This document shows positions 38,438 to 47,597 of a DNA stretch of 64,000 nucleotides, piece by piece (position 1 is the first letter of the stretch; each line of letters opens with the position of its first letter). The stretch lies in the NCBI RefSeq assembly GCF_001984215.1, contig NZ_CP019420.1:5270001-5334000 (forward strand), in the 5' to 3' direction. The notes under the pieces are model-generated. The model was not told where the DNA came from. It searched no databases and saw nothing but the letters and a program-made list of their open reading frames with translations. The stretch comes from Mycobacterium sp. MS1601 (GTDB lineage: Bacteria; Actinomycetota; Actinomycetes; Mycobacteriales; Mycobacteriaceae). The position numbers were made by a program, and so were the translations under genes.

Positions 38438-39253
38438 ATGGTGACCATAACCGACCACGACGTCAGATCCCTGTATCTGGATCTGCTCCGGCGCAATCTC
38501 ACCCGCTACGGCATGCATGAGAAGATCCCTTCGGAGTGGCCACTGCGGCGCCGGCTCCTACTGAAGACGGTGAACAAGCTGACCCCGGTTCTTCGGGGCT
38601 CCGGCTCATCGGACCGTTCTGCCCGCGACCTCGGTTTGGACTGGCCTGCGGAGGCCGAGACCATGATCGGGATGCAGAGACTCACCAGCCTGCAACAGTG
38701 CGTCGAGACGGTGTTGGAGGACGACGTTCCCGGTGACCTGATCGAGTGCGGAGTGTGGCGCGGTGGCGCCTGCATCCTGATGCGCGCGGTACTGGCGGCC
38801 TACGGGGATCACAACCGAAATGTCTGGGTGGCGGATTCATTCCAGGGTGTGCCCCGTTCCGATCCGGCGAATTACAAGGCGGACAAAGGAATCAGGGCGG
38901 ACTTCGCCGCCGGCATCCTGGGTGTCTCGCAGGAACAGGTCAAAGCCAACTTCGAACGCTACGGGCTGCTCGATGACCGGGTGCGTTTCTTGCCGGGGTG
39001 GTTCAAGGACACGCTGCAGGACGCCCCCATCGACCGCATCTCGGTGCTGCGGCTCGACGGGGACCTCTACGAGTCGACCATTCAGGCCCTCGACGCCCTC
39101 TATCCCAGGCTGTCTCCTGGTGGATTCTGTATCGTCGACGACTTCCTGGCCGTGAAAGCCTGCGAGAAGGCCGTTCTCGACTACCGGGCCGAACACGGCA
39201 TCACCGCGGAGATCGTCGACATCGACGGAACCGGCGTGCTGTGGCGCAAGTAG
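38438..39253 (+). CDS. TylF/MycF-family O-methyltransferase
   Basis: A SAM- and metal-dependent O-methyltransferase of the macrocin 3-O-methyltransferase family, about 271 residues. It shows DLIECGVWRGGACILMRAVL (SAM-binding motif I), VADSFQGVP, LRLDGDLYESTIQALDALYP (metal/SAM region) and GGFCIVDDFLAVKAC. TylF relatives in GPL loci methylate rhamnose or deoxytalose hydroxyls. The start is uncertain: AGAGG at 38431 suits ATG 38438 or GTG 38441, with ATG 38402 also in frame. A 276-base gap without a gene precedes it. It is followed after ten bases by a Gfo/Idh oxidoreductase. Confidence 0.85.
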   Translation: MVTITDHDVRSLYLDLLRRNLTRYGMHEKIPSEWPLRRRLLLKTVNKLTPVLRGSGSSDRSARDLGLDWPAEAETMIGMQRLTSLQQCVETVLEDDVPGDLIECGVWRGGACILMRAVLAAYGDHNRNVWVADSFQGVPRSDPANYKADKGIRADFAAGILGVSQEQVKANFERYGLLDDRVRFLPGWFKDTLQDAPIDRISVLRLDGDLYESTIQALDALYPRLSPGGFCIVDDFLAVKACEKAVLDYRAEHGITAEIVDIDGTGVLWRK

Positions 39254-39263
39254 GTTCCCGAAG

Positions 39264-40262
39264 ATGCCGGGAGATCATGCCGAGGTGCGGGTCGGTGTGC
39301 TGGGGGCCGCACGAACAACGCCGACGGCGTTGATCAAACCGGCCCGCGAGAGTTCCGGGATCGTGGTGGCCGCGGTAGCGGCACGCGATGCATCGAGGGC
39401 TGCGGAGTTCGCTGCTCGCCACGGTATCCCGAGGGTGCACAACAGCTACCAGGCGCTGATCGAGGATCCAACCATCGATGCCGTCTACAACCCGCTGCCG
39501 AATGGGTTGCACGGCAAATGGAGCCGTGCCGCACTCGAGGCGGGCAAACATGTGCTCTGTGAAAAGCCCTTCACTGCCAACGCCACCGAAGCCCGCGAGG
39601 TCGCCGCCGTGGCATCGGTGTCGGAGCGTGTGGTCATGGAGGCGTTCCACTATCGATATCACCCGCTGATGCTGCGCATGGAACAGATCGTCGACTCCGG
39701 CGAGCTGGGCACGCTCCGGCACGTGGAGGCATCGATGTGCTTTCCGCTACCGTCGTTCTCCGATATTCGCTACAACTACGAGCTCGCGGGTGGGGCGATG
39801 ATGGATGCCGGCTGCTACGCAGTGCACATGGTGCGCACCCTCGGTGGCTCGAGTCCGGAGGTGGTTTCGGCCACGGCGAAACTCCACGACGCTCGGGTGG
39901 ACCGGGCCATGAGTGCAGAACTCGGTTTCGCCGGGGGGCATACCGGCCGAGTGCGGTGTTCGATGTGGTCGTCGAGCTTGTTACGGCTGACGGCGAAAGT
40001 GGTGGGTGACCGTGGCGAGCTGAAGGTGCTCAATCCGGTGACTCCTCAGCTATTTCACCGGCTCTCGGTTCGTTCGGCCGACGGTAGGCGGGTGGAGCGG
40101 TTTTCGCGGCGCTCCAGCTACGCCTACCAGCTGGATGCGTTCGGCGCGGCGGTGGCGACCGGGGCGCCGGTGTTGACCGCACCCGAGGATGCAATCGAGA
40201 ACATGGCCGTCATCGACGCGATCTATCGCGCCGCCGGCCTTCCGACACGGGTTCCCGCTTAG
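39264..40262 (+). CDS. Gfo/Idh/MocA-family sugar oxidoreductase
   Basis: A 332-residue NAD(P)-dependent dehydrogenase. The Rossmann part reads VRVGVLGAARTTPTALIKPA. AVYNPLPNGLHG and the diagnostic EKPFTAN (catalytic Lys) follow. MEAFHYRYHPLMLRM and GGAMMDAGCYAVHMVRTLGG belong to the substrate domain and match the family pattern with a conserved Asp and His-like site. It may oxidise or reduce a nucleotide-activated or lipid-linked sugar. Position directly after a sugar O-methyltransferase supports a role in sugar tailoring. The exact substrate is unknown. Confidence 0.85.
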   Translation: MPGDHAEVRVGVLGAARTTPTALIKPARESSGIVVAAVAARDASRAAEFAARHGIPRVHNSYQALIEDPTIDAVYNPLPNGLHGKWSRAALEAGKHVLCEKPFTANATEAREVAAVASVSERVVMEAFHYRYHPLMLRMEQIVDSGELGTLRHVEASMCFPLPSFSDIRYNYELAGGAMMDAGCYAVHMVRTLGGSSPEVVSATAKLHDARVDRAMSAELGFAGGHTGRVRCSMWSSSLLRLTAKVVGDRGELKVLNPVTPQLFHRLSVRSADGRRVERFSRRSSYAYQLDAFGAAVATGAPVLTAPEDAIENMAVIDAIYRAAGLPTRVPA

Positions 40263-40442
40263 TTCGGGTACATCCTCCCACGTCAGAACGTTGGAGCAAG
40301 GTGCCTTTCATGGAAAAGGCAAACATTTGCTAGAAATTCACCCTCGCGGATGCTAATAACGTTACGGACAGTTGTGGAATCTGAGTAGAGGCACCCCGCA
40401 CCGGGCGGGAATGCAGAAGGCTGTCCATGAAAGGCACGGTTC

Positions 40443-41897
40443 ATGGTCATCGGTGCAGCACCGGCAGGGGAGTCACCTGTTTTGACTCGGCTCATCGTCG
40501 CGACCGGCCTGTCGGGGGCCGCGTTGGGTGCCGGCGTGCTCTTCGCCTCGGCGGCATTTGCCGCACCACCCTCGTCGGCCGACTGTTCCGGGTTGGTCGA
40601 CTCTGATTGTGGTGCTGACCAATCGTCGTATGGCAACGGCGGACCTTCGAACTCGTTGGCTCTGATCAGTGGAGGCCAGGCGGGCCCCTTTCTCGGTCTG
40701 TTCGGAGACGGCGTGGACGCCGCTGCGGATTGCGTGGGCAGGGCCTGCAACGGCGGCAATGGCGGGCTGTTGTGGGGCAATGGTGGAGACGGCGCCAACG
40801 GCGGCCGAGGAGGCAACGCAGGGCTTTTCGGCAACGGTGGAAATGGCAGTGACGCCATTGCATTGGGGCAGGCGGGTGGAAACGGTGGTAACGGCGGACT
40901 AATCTTCGGCAACGGTGGCAACGGTGGCAACGGCCAGACCGGGGTCACCGGTGCCAACGGCGTCAACCCGATACCTCCCAACACCACCCGGGCTCAGACG
41001 GGCTCCAATGGCACCTCGATTGCCGACTATGGCGACCGGTCCGGTGATCCCGGTGGCACCGGTCAGGCCGGCGGCGCTTACCCATTCGGAACCATCTGCT
41101 GTATCAACATTCCCGGCGGTGGCGCCGGGGGTTCCGGTGCATGGGTCACCAGCTTCGACGGGAACGCCACAGGAGGTGACGGTGGCGACGGTGGAGCGGG
41201 TGGTCTCGGCGGTCCCGGTGGCAACGGCGGCGCAGGCGGTGCCGCCTTCACCTTCTCGAGGACAACCGGCGTGGCCACGGGCGGTGACGGCGGCGACGGC
41301 GGAACCGGGAGTACCGGGGCGGCCGGAGGCCGTGGCGGAAACGGTGGAATCGGCTGGGGCACCAATTCGGTTGGCGGAAGCGGGGGTTCCGGCGGTGATG
41401 GGGGCGCCGGTGCAGACGGCGATGCCGGTGGTACCGGTGGCGCGGGCGGCAGTGGAGGCCGGTCCGGGCTGTTCGGTGGTAAGGGCGGCAATGGCGGTAG
41501 TGGCGGCACCGGAGGCAACGGCGGGTCCGGCGCCACCGGCGGCACGGGCGGGTCCGGCGGCACCGGCGGCACGAGCACCAGCAAGGCGACTCCTGCTGCA
41601 TCCGGGGGCGATGGCGGCGCGGGTGGCGCCGGCGGTAACGGCGGTGACGGCGGTAACGGAGGCAAGGCCGGTGCAGCAGGCAGCGGTGGGCTGTTCGGCT
41701 CCTCGGGTTCTGCAGGGACCGCAGGAGGCAGTGGGCAGGGCGGCAATGGCGGCACAGGTGGTGCGGGTGGCACCGGTGGTAGCAACAGCGCCGGCACCGC
41801 GGGTGGCGCCGGACAGTCGGGGAACGCCGGCGAGTCGTCCTCCGGTCAGCAGGGCGGGGCCGGAGGTGCAGGGGGAGACGGCGGCGACGGTGCGTGA
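40443..41897 (+). CDS. PGRS-type glycine-rich exported protein lacking a PE domain
   Basis: A 484-residue protein with a plausible signal peptide (LTRLIVATGLSGAALGAGVL, then FASAAFA cleaved before APP), a Cys-containing linker, and from about residue 95 a dense array of GGxGG repeats (GGNGG, GGDGG, GGAGG). The repeats are those of PE_PGRS proteins, but the N-terminal PE helical pair is absent. Export would therefore go through Sec or Tat rather than ESX-5. AAAGG lies nine bases before the ATG. It stands between glycolipid-tailoring genes. A cell-surface role is likely; its link to the lipid is unknown. Confidence 0.78.
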   Translation: MVIGAAPAGESPVLTRLIVATGLSGAALGAGVLFASAAFAAPPSSADCSGLVDSDCGADQSSYGNGGPSNSLALISGGQAGPFLGLFGDGVDAAADCVGRACNGGNGGLLWGNGGDGANGGRGGNAGLFGNGGNGSDAIALGQAGGNGGNGGLIFGNGGNGGNGQTGVTGANGVNPIPPNTTRAQTGSNGTSIADYGDRSGDPGGTGQAGGAYPFGTICCINIPGGGAGGSGAWVTSFDGNATGGDGGDGGAGGLGGPGGNGGAGGAAFTFSRTTGVATGGDGGDGGTGSTGAAGGRGGNGGIGWGTNSVGGSGGSGGDGGAGADGDAGGTGGAGGSGGRSGLFGGKGGNGGSGGTGGNGGSGATGGTGGSGGTGGTSTSKATPAASGGDGGAGGAGGNGGDGGNGGKAGAAGSGGLFGSSGSAGTAGGSGQGGNGGTGGAGGTGGSNSAGTAGGAGQSGNAGESSSGQQGGAGGAGGDGGDGA

Positions 41898-41917
41898 CGA
41901 CCGGCGCACCGGTGGAC

Positions 41918-43558
41918 TCACCGGGCGAAATGCTCCTCGTTGAGGTGAGTGGCCACACGTAATGCGTTGGCCGCGACAGTCAGGCTCGGATTGAGCCCCG
42001 CGCTGGAGGGGAAGAACGAGGAATCCACCACATAGAGGTTGTGTACTTCGTGAGAGCGGTTGAACGCATTCAGCACGCTGGTCTTCGGGTCGGTGCCGAA
42101 CCGGCACGTGCCGCAGACGTGCCCGAGGTTCGAGTTGTCCTTGCCGCTTCCCAGGGTGAGGGTGCGGAGCGGCTGCAAGATCTCCTTGAACTGCCTGATG
42201 AACGCCCGATGCCGTTCGATCTCGTTGGTGTGCAGCCGATATCGCATGCGTAACCGTTGACGGCCGTCGGTGGAAGGTCGAGTCGACGGCAAGACCCGGT
42301 TGTCGAGATAGGGCAGGTCTTCCATCATGGCCGCCAACACCAGGCCGCCGGTGAGAACCCTCTGATAGACACGGCGTACCGCGGGGTCGAGCGAACGTAG
42401 CACTCGACCCCGCCAGTCAGGGCGATTGGTCAACCATTCCATGGGCGGCAGAGCCCCGAAAGACTGTACGGTGCCGAACTTCTGGCCCTCGGTGAAGTAG
42501 AAGTCGTTCAATCCTATCTCTTTGTTGGCGGCGGTGATCGACACGCCGGATTGTGGCCACACCTGGATGGGGTCGAGTAGATGACGCATCAGGTTGCGCC
42601 CCACCCAATCCGATCCGTTGGCCACCCCGTTGGGCCAGTCACCCGATCGGGAGTTCAGCAGCAATATCGGCGTCGCCAGGGCTCCCGCGGCAAGCACCAC
42701 CACCTTGGCGGTGAGAACCAGCCTGCCGGAGAGGCTTTCGCAGATCACCCGCCGTATGCGGCTGTGGTCGGCTTCGAGATGGACAACCCGGCACTGTGTG
42801 AGAACCTCCGCACCGTGGTTGCTGACGGCGGGTGCCAGGCAGTTCCGGCCTGCCTCGTTCTTGCAGGCCCGGTCGCACAGATAGGTCTGGCAGGTGGCGC
42901 AGTCGTCGGTGTACTTACAGGCCATCGGCAGGTGATATGGATGTAATCCGCGGCCGGTCAGATGATCCACCAGCAGTTGGTTGTCCGCGGAAAAAGGTGG
43001 GGCTGAGGGTAAGTCGGCGTCGTTCGGTTCCGGCCGAAGCGGATCCCGTTGTCCGCGCACCCCGAGGATCTTCTCCGCAGCGCAGTACCAGCGCCGCATC
43101 TCGTCGTAGCTGACCGGCCACGCCTCAGGCACGGTGGAGCTACCGGGATCTCGGAAATTCTGTCGAGGTGTGAAGTCATGAGCGAAGAACCGCTCGCACA
43201 CCATCCCGTAGAGCGCTGCCGAGCCTCCGGTGCCGCTGCCGATGAACGGGACGAACTTCCTGTGCAAACGCCTACTGACGTCCTCGACTTCGTCGGTGGA
43301 CCTTCCGCCGCGGGCCAACGCGTCGAAGTAGTCTGCTGCTGACCGTGCGGCGGCGGGCTCGGCGAGTTCGGGAATCTGCGCGCGGATGGTGCCCGCCGTG
43401 CCCGGCAATGTGGATCGGCCTTTTTCGACGAACAACACATGTCGGCCGCTACGGGCGAGCTGATATCCGAGCATGGAGCCGCCCATCCCGGTACCGACGA
43501 CGATGACGTCCCACTCGATACGCTCGGCATCACGTTCGCGCAATTCGCCGTCAGCCAC
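41918..43558 (-). CDS. GMC-family FAD oxidoreductase with Cys-rich insert
   Basis: A 546-residue flavoprotein of the glucose-methanol-choline group that oxidises alcohols. The FAD loop DVIVVGTGMGGSMLGYQLA is near residue 15. FVPFIGSGTGGSAALYGMVC, LAAGALATPILLLNS and the C-terminal LGHVCGTCRFGTDP and LYVVDSSFFPSSAGLNPSLT (His/Asn region) fit the family. Residues around 210-240 carry a cluster CKYTDDCATCQTYLC...C...C. GTG 43558 is chosen because GAGGAG lies seven bases upstream, although the frame stays open to 43858. It is divergent from glycosyltransferase no. 2 and could oxidise a lipid or sugar alcohol. Confidence 0.87.
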   Translation of the reverse strand: MADGELRERDAERIEWDVIVVGTGMGGSMLGYQLARSGRHVLFVEKGRSTLPGTAGTIRAQIPELAEPAAARSAADYFDALARGGRSTDEVEDVSRRLHRKFVPFIGSGTGGSAALYGMVCERFFAHDFTPRQNFRDPGSSTVPEAWPVSYDEMRRWYCAAEKILGVRGQRDPLRPEPNDADLPSAPPFSADNQLLVDHLTGRGLHPYHLPMACKYTDDCATCQTYLCDRACKNEAGRNCLAPAVSNHGAEVLTQCRVVHLEADHSRIRRVICESLSGRLVLTAKVVVLAAGALATPILLLNSRSGDWPNGVANGSDWVGRNLMRHLLDPIQVWPQSGVSITAANKEIGLNDFYFTEGQKFGTVQSFGALPPMEWLTNRPDWRGRVLRSLDPAVRRVYQRVLTGGLVLAAMMEDLPYLDNRVLPSTRPSTDGRQRLRMRYRLHTNEIERHRAFIRQFKEILQPLRTLTLGSGKDNSNLGHVCGTCRFGTDPKTSVLNAFNRSHEVHNLYVVDSSFFPSSAGLNPSLTVAANALRVATHLNEEHFAR

Positions 43559-43771
43559 AATCGAGCTCCTCAGCGGATCAATACCCAAAGCTCGACCTGG
43601 CCTTGGACGATTCGGGATCGTATCAAACGCCGGCTCCGATTTGCCGCGGGTATTCGAAGTCAGACGCCGATATCTGAACTCCGGTGGGCGGTTTCGCCAT
43701 TCCACGGCAATAGGCCGTGCGATCCTGATGTGGGTGCCACGCACCACTGACGGGAAGGTCTGAATTTCGCG

Positions 43772-45052
43772 ATGCGAATCGTCCTGGCAAGTTATGGCAG
43801 TCGCGGCGACGTGGAACCTGCCGTGGTGGTGGGTCGTGAGCTGAAGCGACGTGGTCACGATGTGCTGATGGCAGTACCGCCCAACCTCGTCGGCTTCACC
43901 GAGGACGCCGGTCTGGCGGTAGTTGCGTGCGGGCTCGATTCACACGAGAGTATGGCCGCTCAACGCAGATACTGGACGCTGTACTTCCGCACGCCGTGGA
44001 AGCTCAAGGAACTGTCGCGGATGGCCCGTGAGACCGAGGAGTTCGCCACCGAGTGCTGGGCGCACATGACCACGACATTGAAGGAGGTCACCGCCGGTGC
44101 GGATCTGTTGATCACCGGTCTCATTTTCGAGCAGCCCGCTGCCAATGTCGCCGAGCTCTATGACATTCCGCTGGTGACACTGCACTACTTCCCGGCGCGG
44201 GCACATGGCCGCCTCCTGCCGCCGGTTCCTGCGCCACTGAGCCGTCTTGCGATGACTGTGAACGACCGCGCGGTGTGGCGGGGAACGCGGAAAGCCGAGG
44301 ACGCCCAGCGACGAGACATCGGCCTCGCTGCCGCCACCGGCCCCGTCCCTCGGAGAATCGCTGAGCGCGGCTCACTGGAGATTCAGGCCTATGACGACCT
44401 GTGTTTCCCCGGTCTGGCGCAGGAATGGGCGGCGTGGAACGTGTGTCGCACCCCGCGGAGGCCCTTTGTCGGAGCCCTGGCGATGGCGTCTCCCACCGAG
44501 TCCGACGAGCCGCTGGCAGCGTGGATCGCGCAGGGTGGTGCGCCGATCTTCTTCGGATTCGGCAGCATTCCGCTGGAATCTCCCACCGAGACCATAGCGA
44601 TGATCACGCGGGTGTGCGCCCGGCTGGGCCGCCGGGCGGTCGTGGGGGCGGGCGGCACCGACTTCGGGAATGCCGCGCCCGCAGCGCACGTGAAACTCGT
44701 CGGCGCAGTGAACTACGCAACCATTTTCCCGTCCTGCTGCGCAGTGGTGCATCACGGCGGTGCGGGCACACTCGCAGCGTGTCTGCGAGCGGGGGTGCCC
44801 CAGGTGATCCTATGGACACTGCCTGATCAGCCGTCATTTGCCGCTCACCTGAGAAGACTGAAGGTCGGTGTGGGACGGCGCTTTTCGGTGACCACGGAAA
44901 AGACGCTGGCAAAGGACCTGCGTACGGTCCTCGAGCCGCGGTACGTCGCACGCGCCGGGGAGATCGCCAGGCTGATGTCGACAGCCGCAGACAGTGCGGT
45001 GGCGGCCGCGGACTGTGTCGAGGACTTCGTTCGCGGCCGCTGTGTGGTTTGA
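43772..45052 (+). CDS. GT1-family glycosyltransferase (GPL Gtf-like) no. 2
   Basis: A 426-residue GT-B enzyme paralogous to the other two in this window. It starts MRIVLASYGSRGDVEPAVVV. The acceptor domain contains ITGLIFEQPAANVAELYDIP; the donor domain has FFGFGSIPLESPTE and HHGGAGTLAACLRAGVPQVI. GAAGG lies upstream of the ATG. It faces away from the GMC oxidoreductase across about 210 bases that should hold both promoters, and is convergent with a CmcI-like methyltransferase. Likely donors are dTDP-6-deoxy sugars made from the rml pathway. Specificity is unresolved. Confidence 0.9.
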   Translation: MRIVLASYGSRGDVEPAVVVGRELKRRGHDVLMAVPPNLVGFTEDAGLAVVACGLDSHESMAAQRRYWTLYFRTPWKLKELSRMARETEEFATECWAHMTTTLKEVTAGADLLITGLIFEQPAANVAELYDIPLVTLHYFPARAHGRLLPPVPAPLSRLAMTVNDRAVWRGTRKAEDAQRRDIGLAAATGPVPRRIAERGSLEIQAYDDLCFPGLAQEWAAWNVCRTPRRPFVGALAMASPTESDEPLAAWIAQGGAPIFFGFGSIPLESPTETIAMITRVCARLGRRAVVGAGGTDFGNAAPAAHVKLVGAVNYATIFPSCCAVVHHGGAGTLAACLRAGVPQVILWTLPDQPSFAAHLRRLKVGVGRRFSVTTEKTLAKDLRTVLEPRYVARAGEIARLMSTAADSAVAAADCVEDFVRGRCVV

Positions 45053-45080
45053 CCAGGACCAGACGCGGCGCCGGTGGGCG

Positions 45081-45815
45081 CTAGTTGCGAATCAGGAAAC
45101 CATTGGGCGCGAATGTGAAACCGAACTTCTCCTCGCGGCCCACATCGTGTGAGTAGTCGCCGGGAAACTCGTCTTCGTAGGCTTCGATGGCCTCGTAGGG
45201 ACCAGGTCCCCAGCCGGGGAGAATCGGATGGCCGTTGACGCACGAGTCCTCGACCAGTAGATAGTCGCCGCTGGAAAGGAGGGGGCGAAGCATCGTCATC
45301 TCGGCCAGAACGTGGTCCTTGCTGTGATCGCTGTCCAGGATGGCGAAAATCCTGCCGGGGAACTCGCGCTTGAGGCGTTCGATGTGTTCGACCACCGCGG
45401 GCGCCACCGACGACGATTCGACGAAGACGATATCGGGATCATCGAGCACCGCCGGATCGAGCGCCTTGTGGTTGATGTCGACAGAAAGGACTTTGAAAGG
45501 CCGGCCCATTCTCTGCATGACATGAGCGAAGAACAACGCCGAGCCGCCTCTGTTCGAGCCGAATTCGATGATCAGGGAAGGCTGCAATTTCCAGAGGATT
45601 TCCTGATAATTCCACATGTCGGCAACTGATTTCCAGCAGTCGACACCGAGCCAGCTGGTCTTGTTCCAGACGAATGTGTTGTAGTACCACTTGTGGTATT
45701 CCTCGGCCTCGTTGCCGGTCGGCTGGTAGAGAAATATAGCGAGTCCCGAATTCACCAGCCGTTTCATCGACATGAAAGTAGTGGACGCAATCCGCCGAGC
45801 CGTTCTGGCATCCAT
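45081..45815 (-). CDS. CmcI/rhamnosyl O-methyltransferase-family protein
   Basis: A 244-residue SAM-dependent methyltransferase of the cephalosporin-hydroxylase (CmcI) fold family, which includes the mycobacterial rhamnosyl O-methyltransferases of phenolic glycolipids. Visible motifs are SLIIEFGSNRGGSALFFAHV (SAM loop), VLSVDINHKALDP, FAILDSDHSKDHVLAEM (metal/SAM acidic site) and YLLVEDSCVNGHP. ATG 45815 gives a length equal to known relatives; an upstream GTG at 45908 would add 31 poorly conserved residues. It probably methylates a rhamnose hydroxyl of the lipid-linked sugar. Confidence 0.82.
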   Translation of the reverse strand: MDARTARRIASTTFMSMKRLVNSGLAIFLYQPTGNEAEEYHKWYYNTFVWNKTSWLGVDCWKSVADMWNYQEILWKLQPSLIIEFGSNRGGSALFFAHVMQRMGRPFKVLSVDINHKALDPAVLDDPDIVFVESSSVAPAVVEHIERLKREFPGRIFAILDSDHSKDHVLAEMTMLRPLLSSGDYLLVEDSCVNGHPILPGWGPGPYEAIEAYEDEFPGDYSHDVGREEKFGFTFAPNGFLIRN

Positions 45816-46176
45816 TCTGCCGGTACCGACCGCGGGTCCCTCGCGTCGCAGTGCCAAGGGTGTCCGGCCTGAGTCGCGCGCAGTGTGTTTCTCACGTTGC
45901 CATAGCACCGCCGCAGGCTAGCAGCGGACGTCGCCGCACCGGACAGGGTTGGTGATATCGGCGAGAAACAGCGCAGCCGAACGACATCCGAACCAGCCTT
46001 GTTGGGATCGCAAGCAAGCTGACGTCGGCTCATTCATCGTCATCCCGTGGAAATGCCGGAGTCCGGGCAACTTCCGCATTCCGAGTCGGCCGTCGCCCGA
46101 AGTGTTTTAGACTCCCGACGGGCCAGGTCGGGGGACCCGGGGCTCGGGTGTGTGAACGGTGAAGGGCTGGTCCGTG
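45816..46176. other. Divergent intergenic region before the nucleotide-sugar dehydrogenase
   Basis: About 360 bases between two divergent genes. No gene with a credible start or domain is seen, apart from the possible N-terminal extension of the methyltransferase back to 45908. GAAGGG lies about ten bases before the dehydrogenase ATG. No clear promoter pair stands out. Confidence 0.4.
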
Positions 46177-47559
46177 ATGTCTGGTGGTGTGTTCGGGCGG
46201 AGTGACGCCGAGATCGATCTGCTCGTCCGAGGTATGCGGTCGGGGATTGCTGTCGTCGGATTCGGCTACATCGGCACGGTGATCGGTGCGGTGCTCGCCG
46301 AACGTGGCTGGCCCGTCACCGGCATCGATGTGCGCCGACACGTGGTCGACGAGATCAACGAGGGCAGGACCTCGGTGCCCGAGCCGGGGCTCGGCGATCT
46401 GGTTGCCGACAACGTTCGAGTCGGACGATTGAGCGCCACAACTGATTTCGGTGTCATCGCAGACAATGACTTCGTGATCGTCACCGTCGGTACGCCACTT
46501 GGACCCGACTACGAGCCCATTGTCGACGACATCACCGCGGCGGCGCACGCGGTGGCACAACATGTGCGGTCCGGCCACCTCATCATTCTCAAGAGCACTG
46601 TGCCTCCCGACACCACCGAAAAGCTGTTCCTGCCTATCCTCGAGGAGGTCTCGGGACTGACGGCCGGGGTCGACTTCGGGCTGGCTTTCTGCCCGGAACG
46701 GCTGGCCGAAGGTCAAGCCATACATGAACTCACGTCGATCCCGGTGGTGGTCGGCGCGGTCGATGAGCGCAGCGCCCGGGCCTGTGCCACGCTGTGGCGG
46801 CACGCATTGGGAGTGGATTCGGTCCTTGTCGACGATCCACGAACCGCCGAGATGGTCAAGCTCGCTGACAATCTGTGGGTGGATCTCAACGTCGCACTGG
46901 CCAACGAACTGGCCAAAGTGTGCGACCGGCTGGGAATGGATGCCTTGCAGGTGATCGAGGCGGCCAACACCATGCCCAAAGGTGGCCGCGACGCCAATAT
47001 CCTGCGGCCCAGCATGGGCGTGGGCGGCTATTGCCTGACCAAGGATCCGTGGTTCGTCAACCACCTGGGCCGGTCCGTCGGTTTGGATCTGGCGATCCCG
47101 CGTACGTCGAGGACCGTCAACGACACCATGCCGGCATACACCTACGGGCTGCTCACCGAGTTACTGGCCGCCAAGGGAAAAGTGATCGAGGAAAGCAAGA
47201 TCGCGGTGTTGGGCATCGCTTTCAAGAACAACACCGGCGACTGCCGACTGACTCCCACCAAGTACGTCCTTCAGTTGCTCGAGGACTCGGGTTGCCAGCT
47301 CGCCGTCCACGATCCGTGGGTGCCCGACGAAGAGGCCCACACCGTCACGGCAGTTCCGCTGACACCGGACATCGAGTCGGCGGTCAAGGATGCCGACGCA
47401 GTGGTGGTGTTGGCAGGGCACCGGCAGTTCCATCAGATACCGCTGGTGCGGCTTGCCGATCTGGCAGCGCCGGGCAGTGTGTTCCTGGATGGCCGCAACA
47501 GTTTCGACCCGGCCGCCGTGCGCGCGGCCGGTTTCGTGTACAAGGGGATCGGCCGCTAG
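46177..47559 (+). CDS. UDP-glucose/GDP-mannose-family nucleotide-sugar dehydrogenase
   Basis: A 460-residue NAD-dependent enzyme that oxidises C6 of a nucleotide sugar to a uronic acid. The N-terminal NAD domain has IAVVGFGYIGTVIGAVLAER; the middle has ILKSTVPPDTTE and FCPERLAEGQA. The catalytic Cys lies in GVGGYCLTKDPWFVN, and the C-terminal domain contains AVLGIAFKNNTGDCRLTPT. The FCPER and GGYCLTKD forms are nearest the WecC/WbpA (UDP-HexNAc) branch, although a UDP-glucose substrate is not excluded. ATG 46177 has GAAGGG upstream. It is followed after 38 bases by an epimerase, suggesting supply of an unusual uronic sugar. Confidence 0.88.
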   Translation: MSGGVFGRSDAEIDLLVRGMRSGIAVVGFGYIGTVIGAVLAERGWPVTGIDVRRHVVDEINEGRTSVPEPGLGDLVADNVRVGRLSATTDFGVIADNDFVIVTVGTPLGPDYEPIVDDITAAAHAVAQHVRSGHLIILKSTVPPDTTEKLFLPILEEVSGLTAGVDFGLAFCPERLAEGQAIHELTSIPVVVGAVDERSARACATLWRHALGVDSVLVDDPRTAEMVKLADNLWVDLNVALANELAKVCDRLGMDALQVIEAANTMPKGGRDANILRPSMGVGGYCLTKDPWFVNHLGRSVGLDLAIPRTSRTVNDTMPAYTYGLLTELLAAKGKVIEESKIAVLGIAFKNNTGDCRLTPTKYVLQLLEDSGCQLAVHDPWVPDEEAHTVTAVPLTPDIESAVKDADAVVVLAGHRQFHQIPLVRLADLAAPGSVFLDGRNSFDPAAVRAAGFVYKGIGR

Positions 47560-47597
47560 TCGGGCGAAAACCGTTACGCACTAGTGGAAGAGATCAC

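Noticed and set aside
41078..41797. A Pro-rich minus-strand frame (PPLPP repeats) opposite the PGRS gene
   Set aside because: GGxGG codons read in reverse give proline-rich sequence by necessity. The plus-strand PGRS frame has a signal peptide and a ribosome-binding site.
43559..43858. N-terminal extension of the GMC oxidoreductase back to 43858
   Set aside because: The extension has no fold-like sequence before the FAD loop, overlaps the divergent gtf gene, and GTG 43558 has an excellent GAGGAG site.
46030..47064. A 344-codon minus-strand frame opposite the nucleotide-sugar dehydrogenase
   Set aside because: No domain and shadow-like composition; the plus strand has all catalytic motifs of the dehydrogenase.
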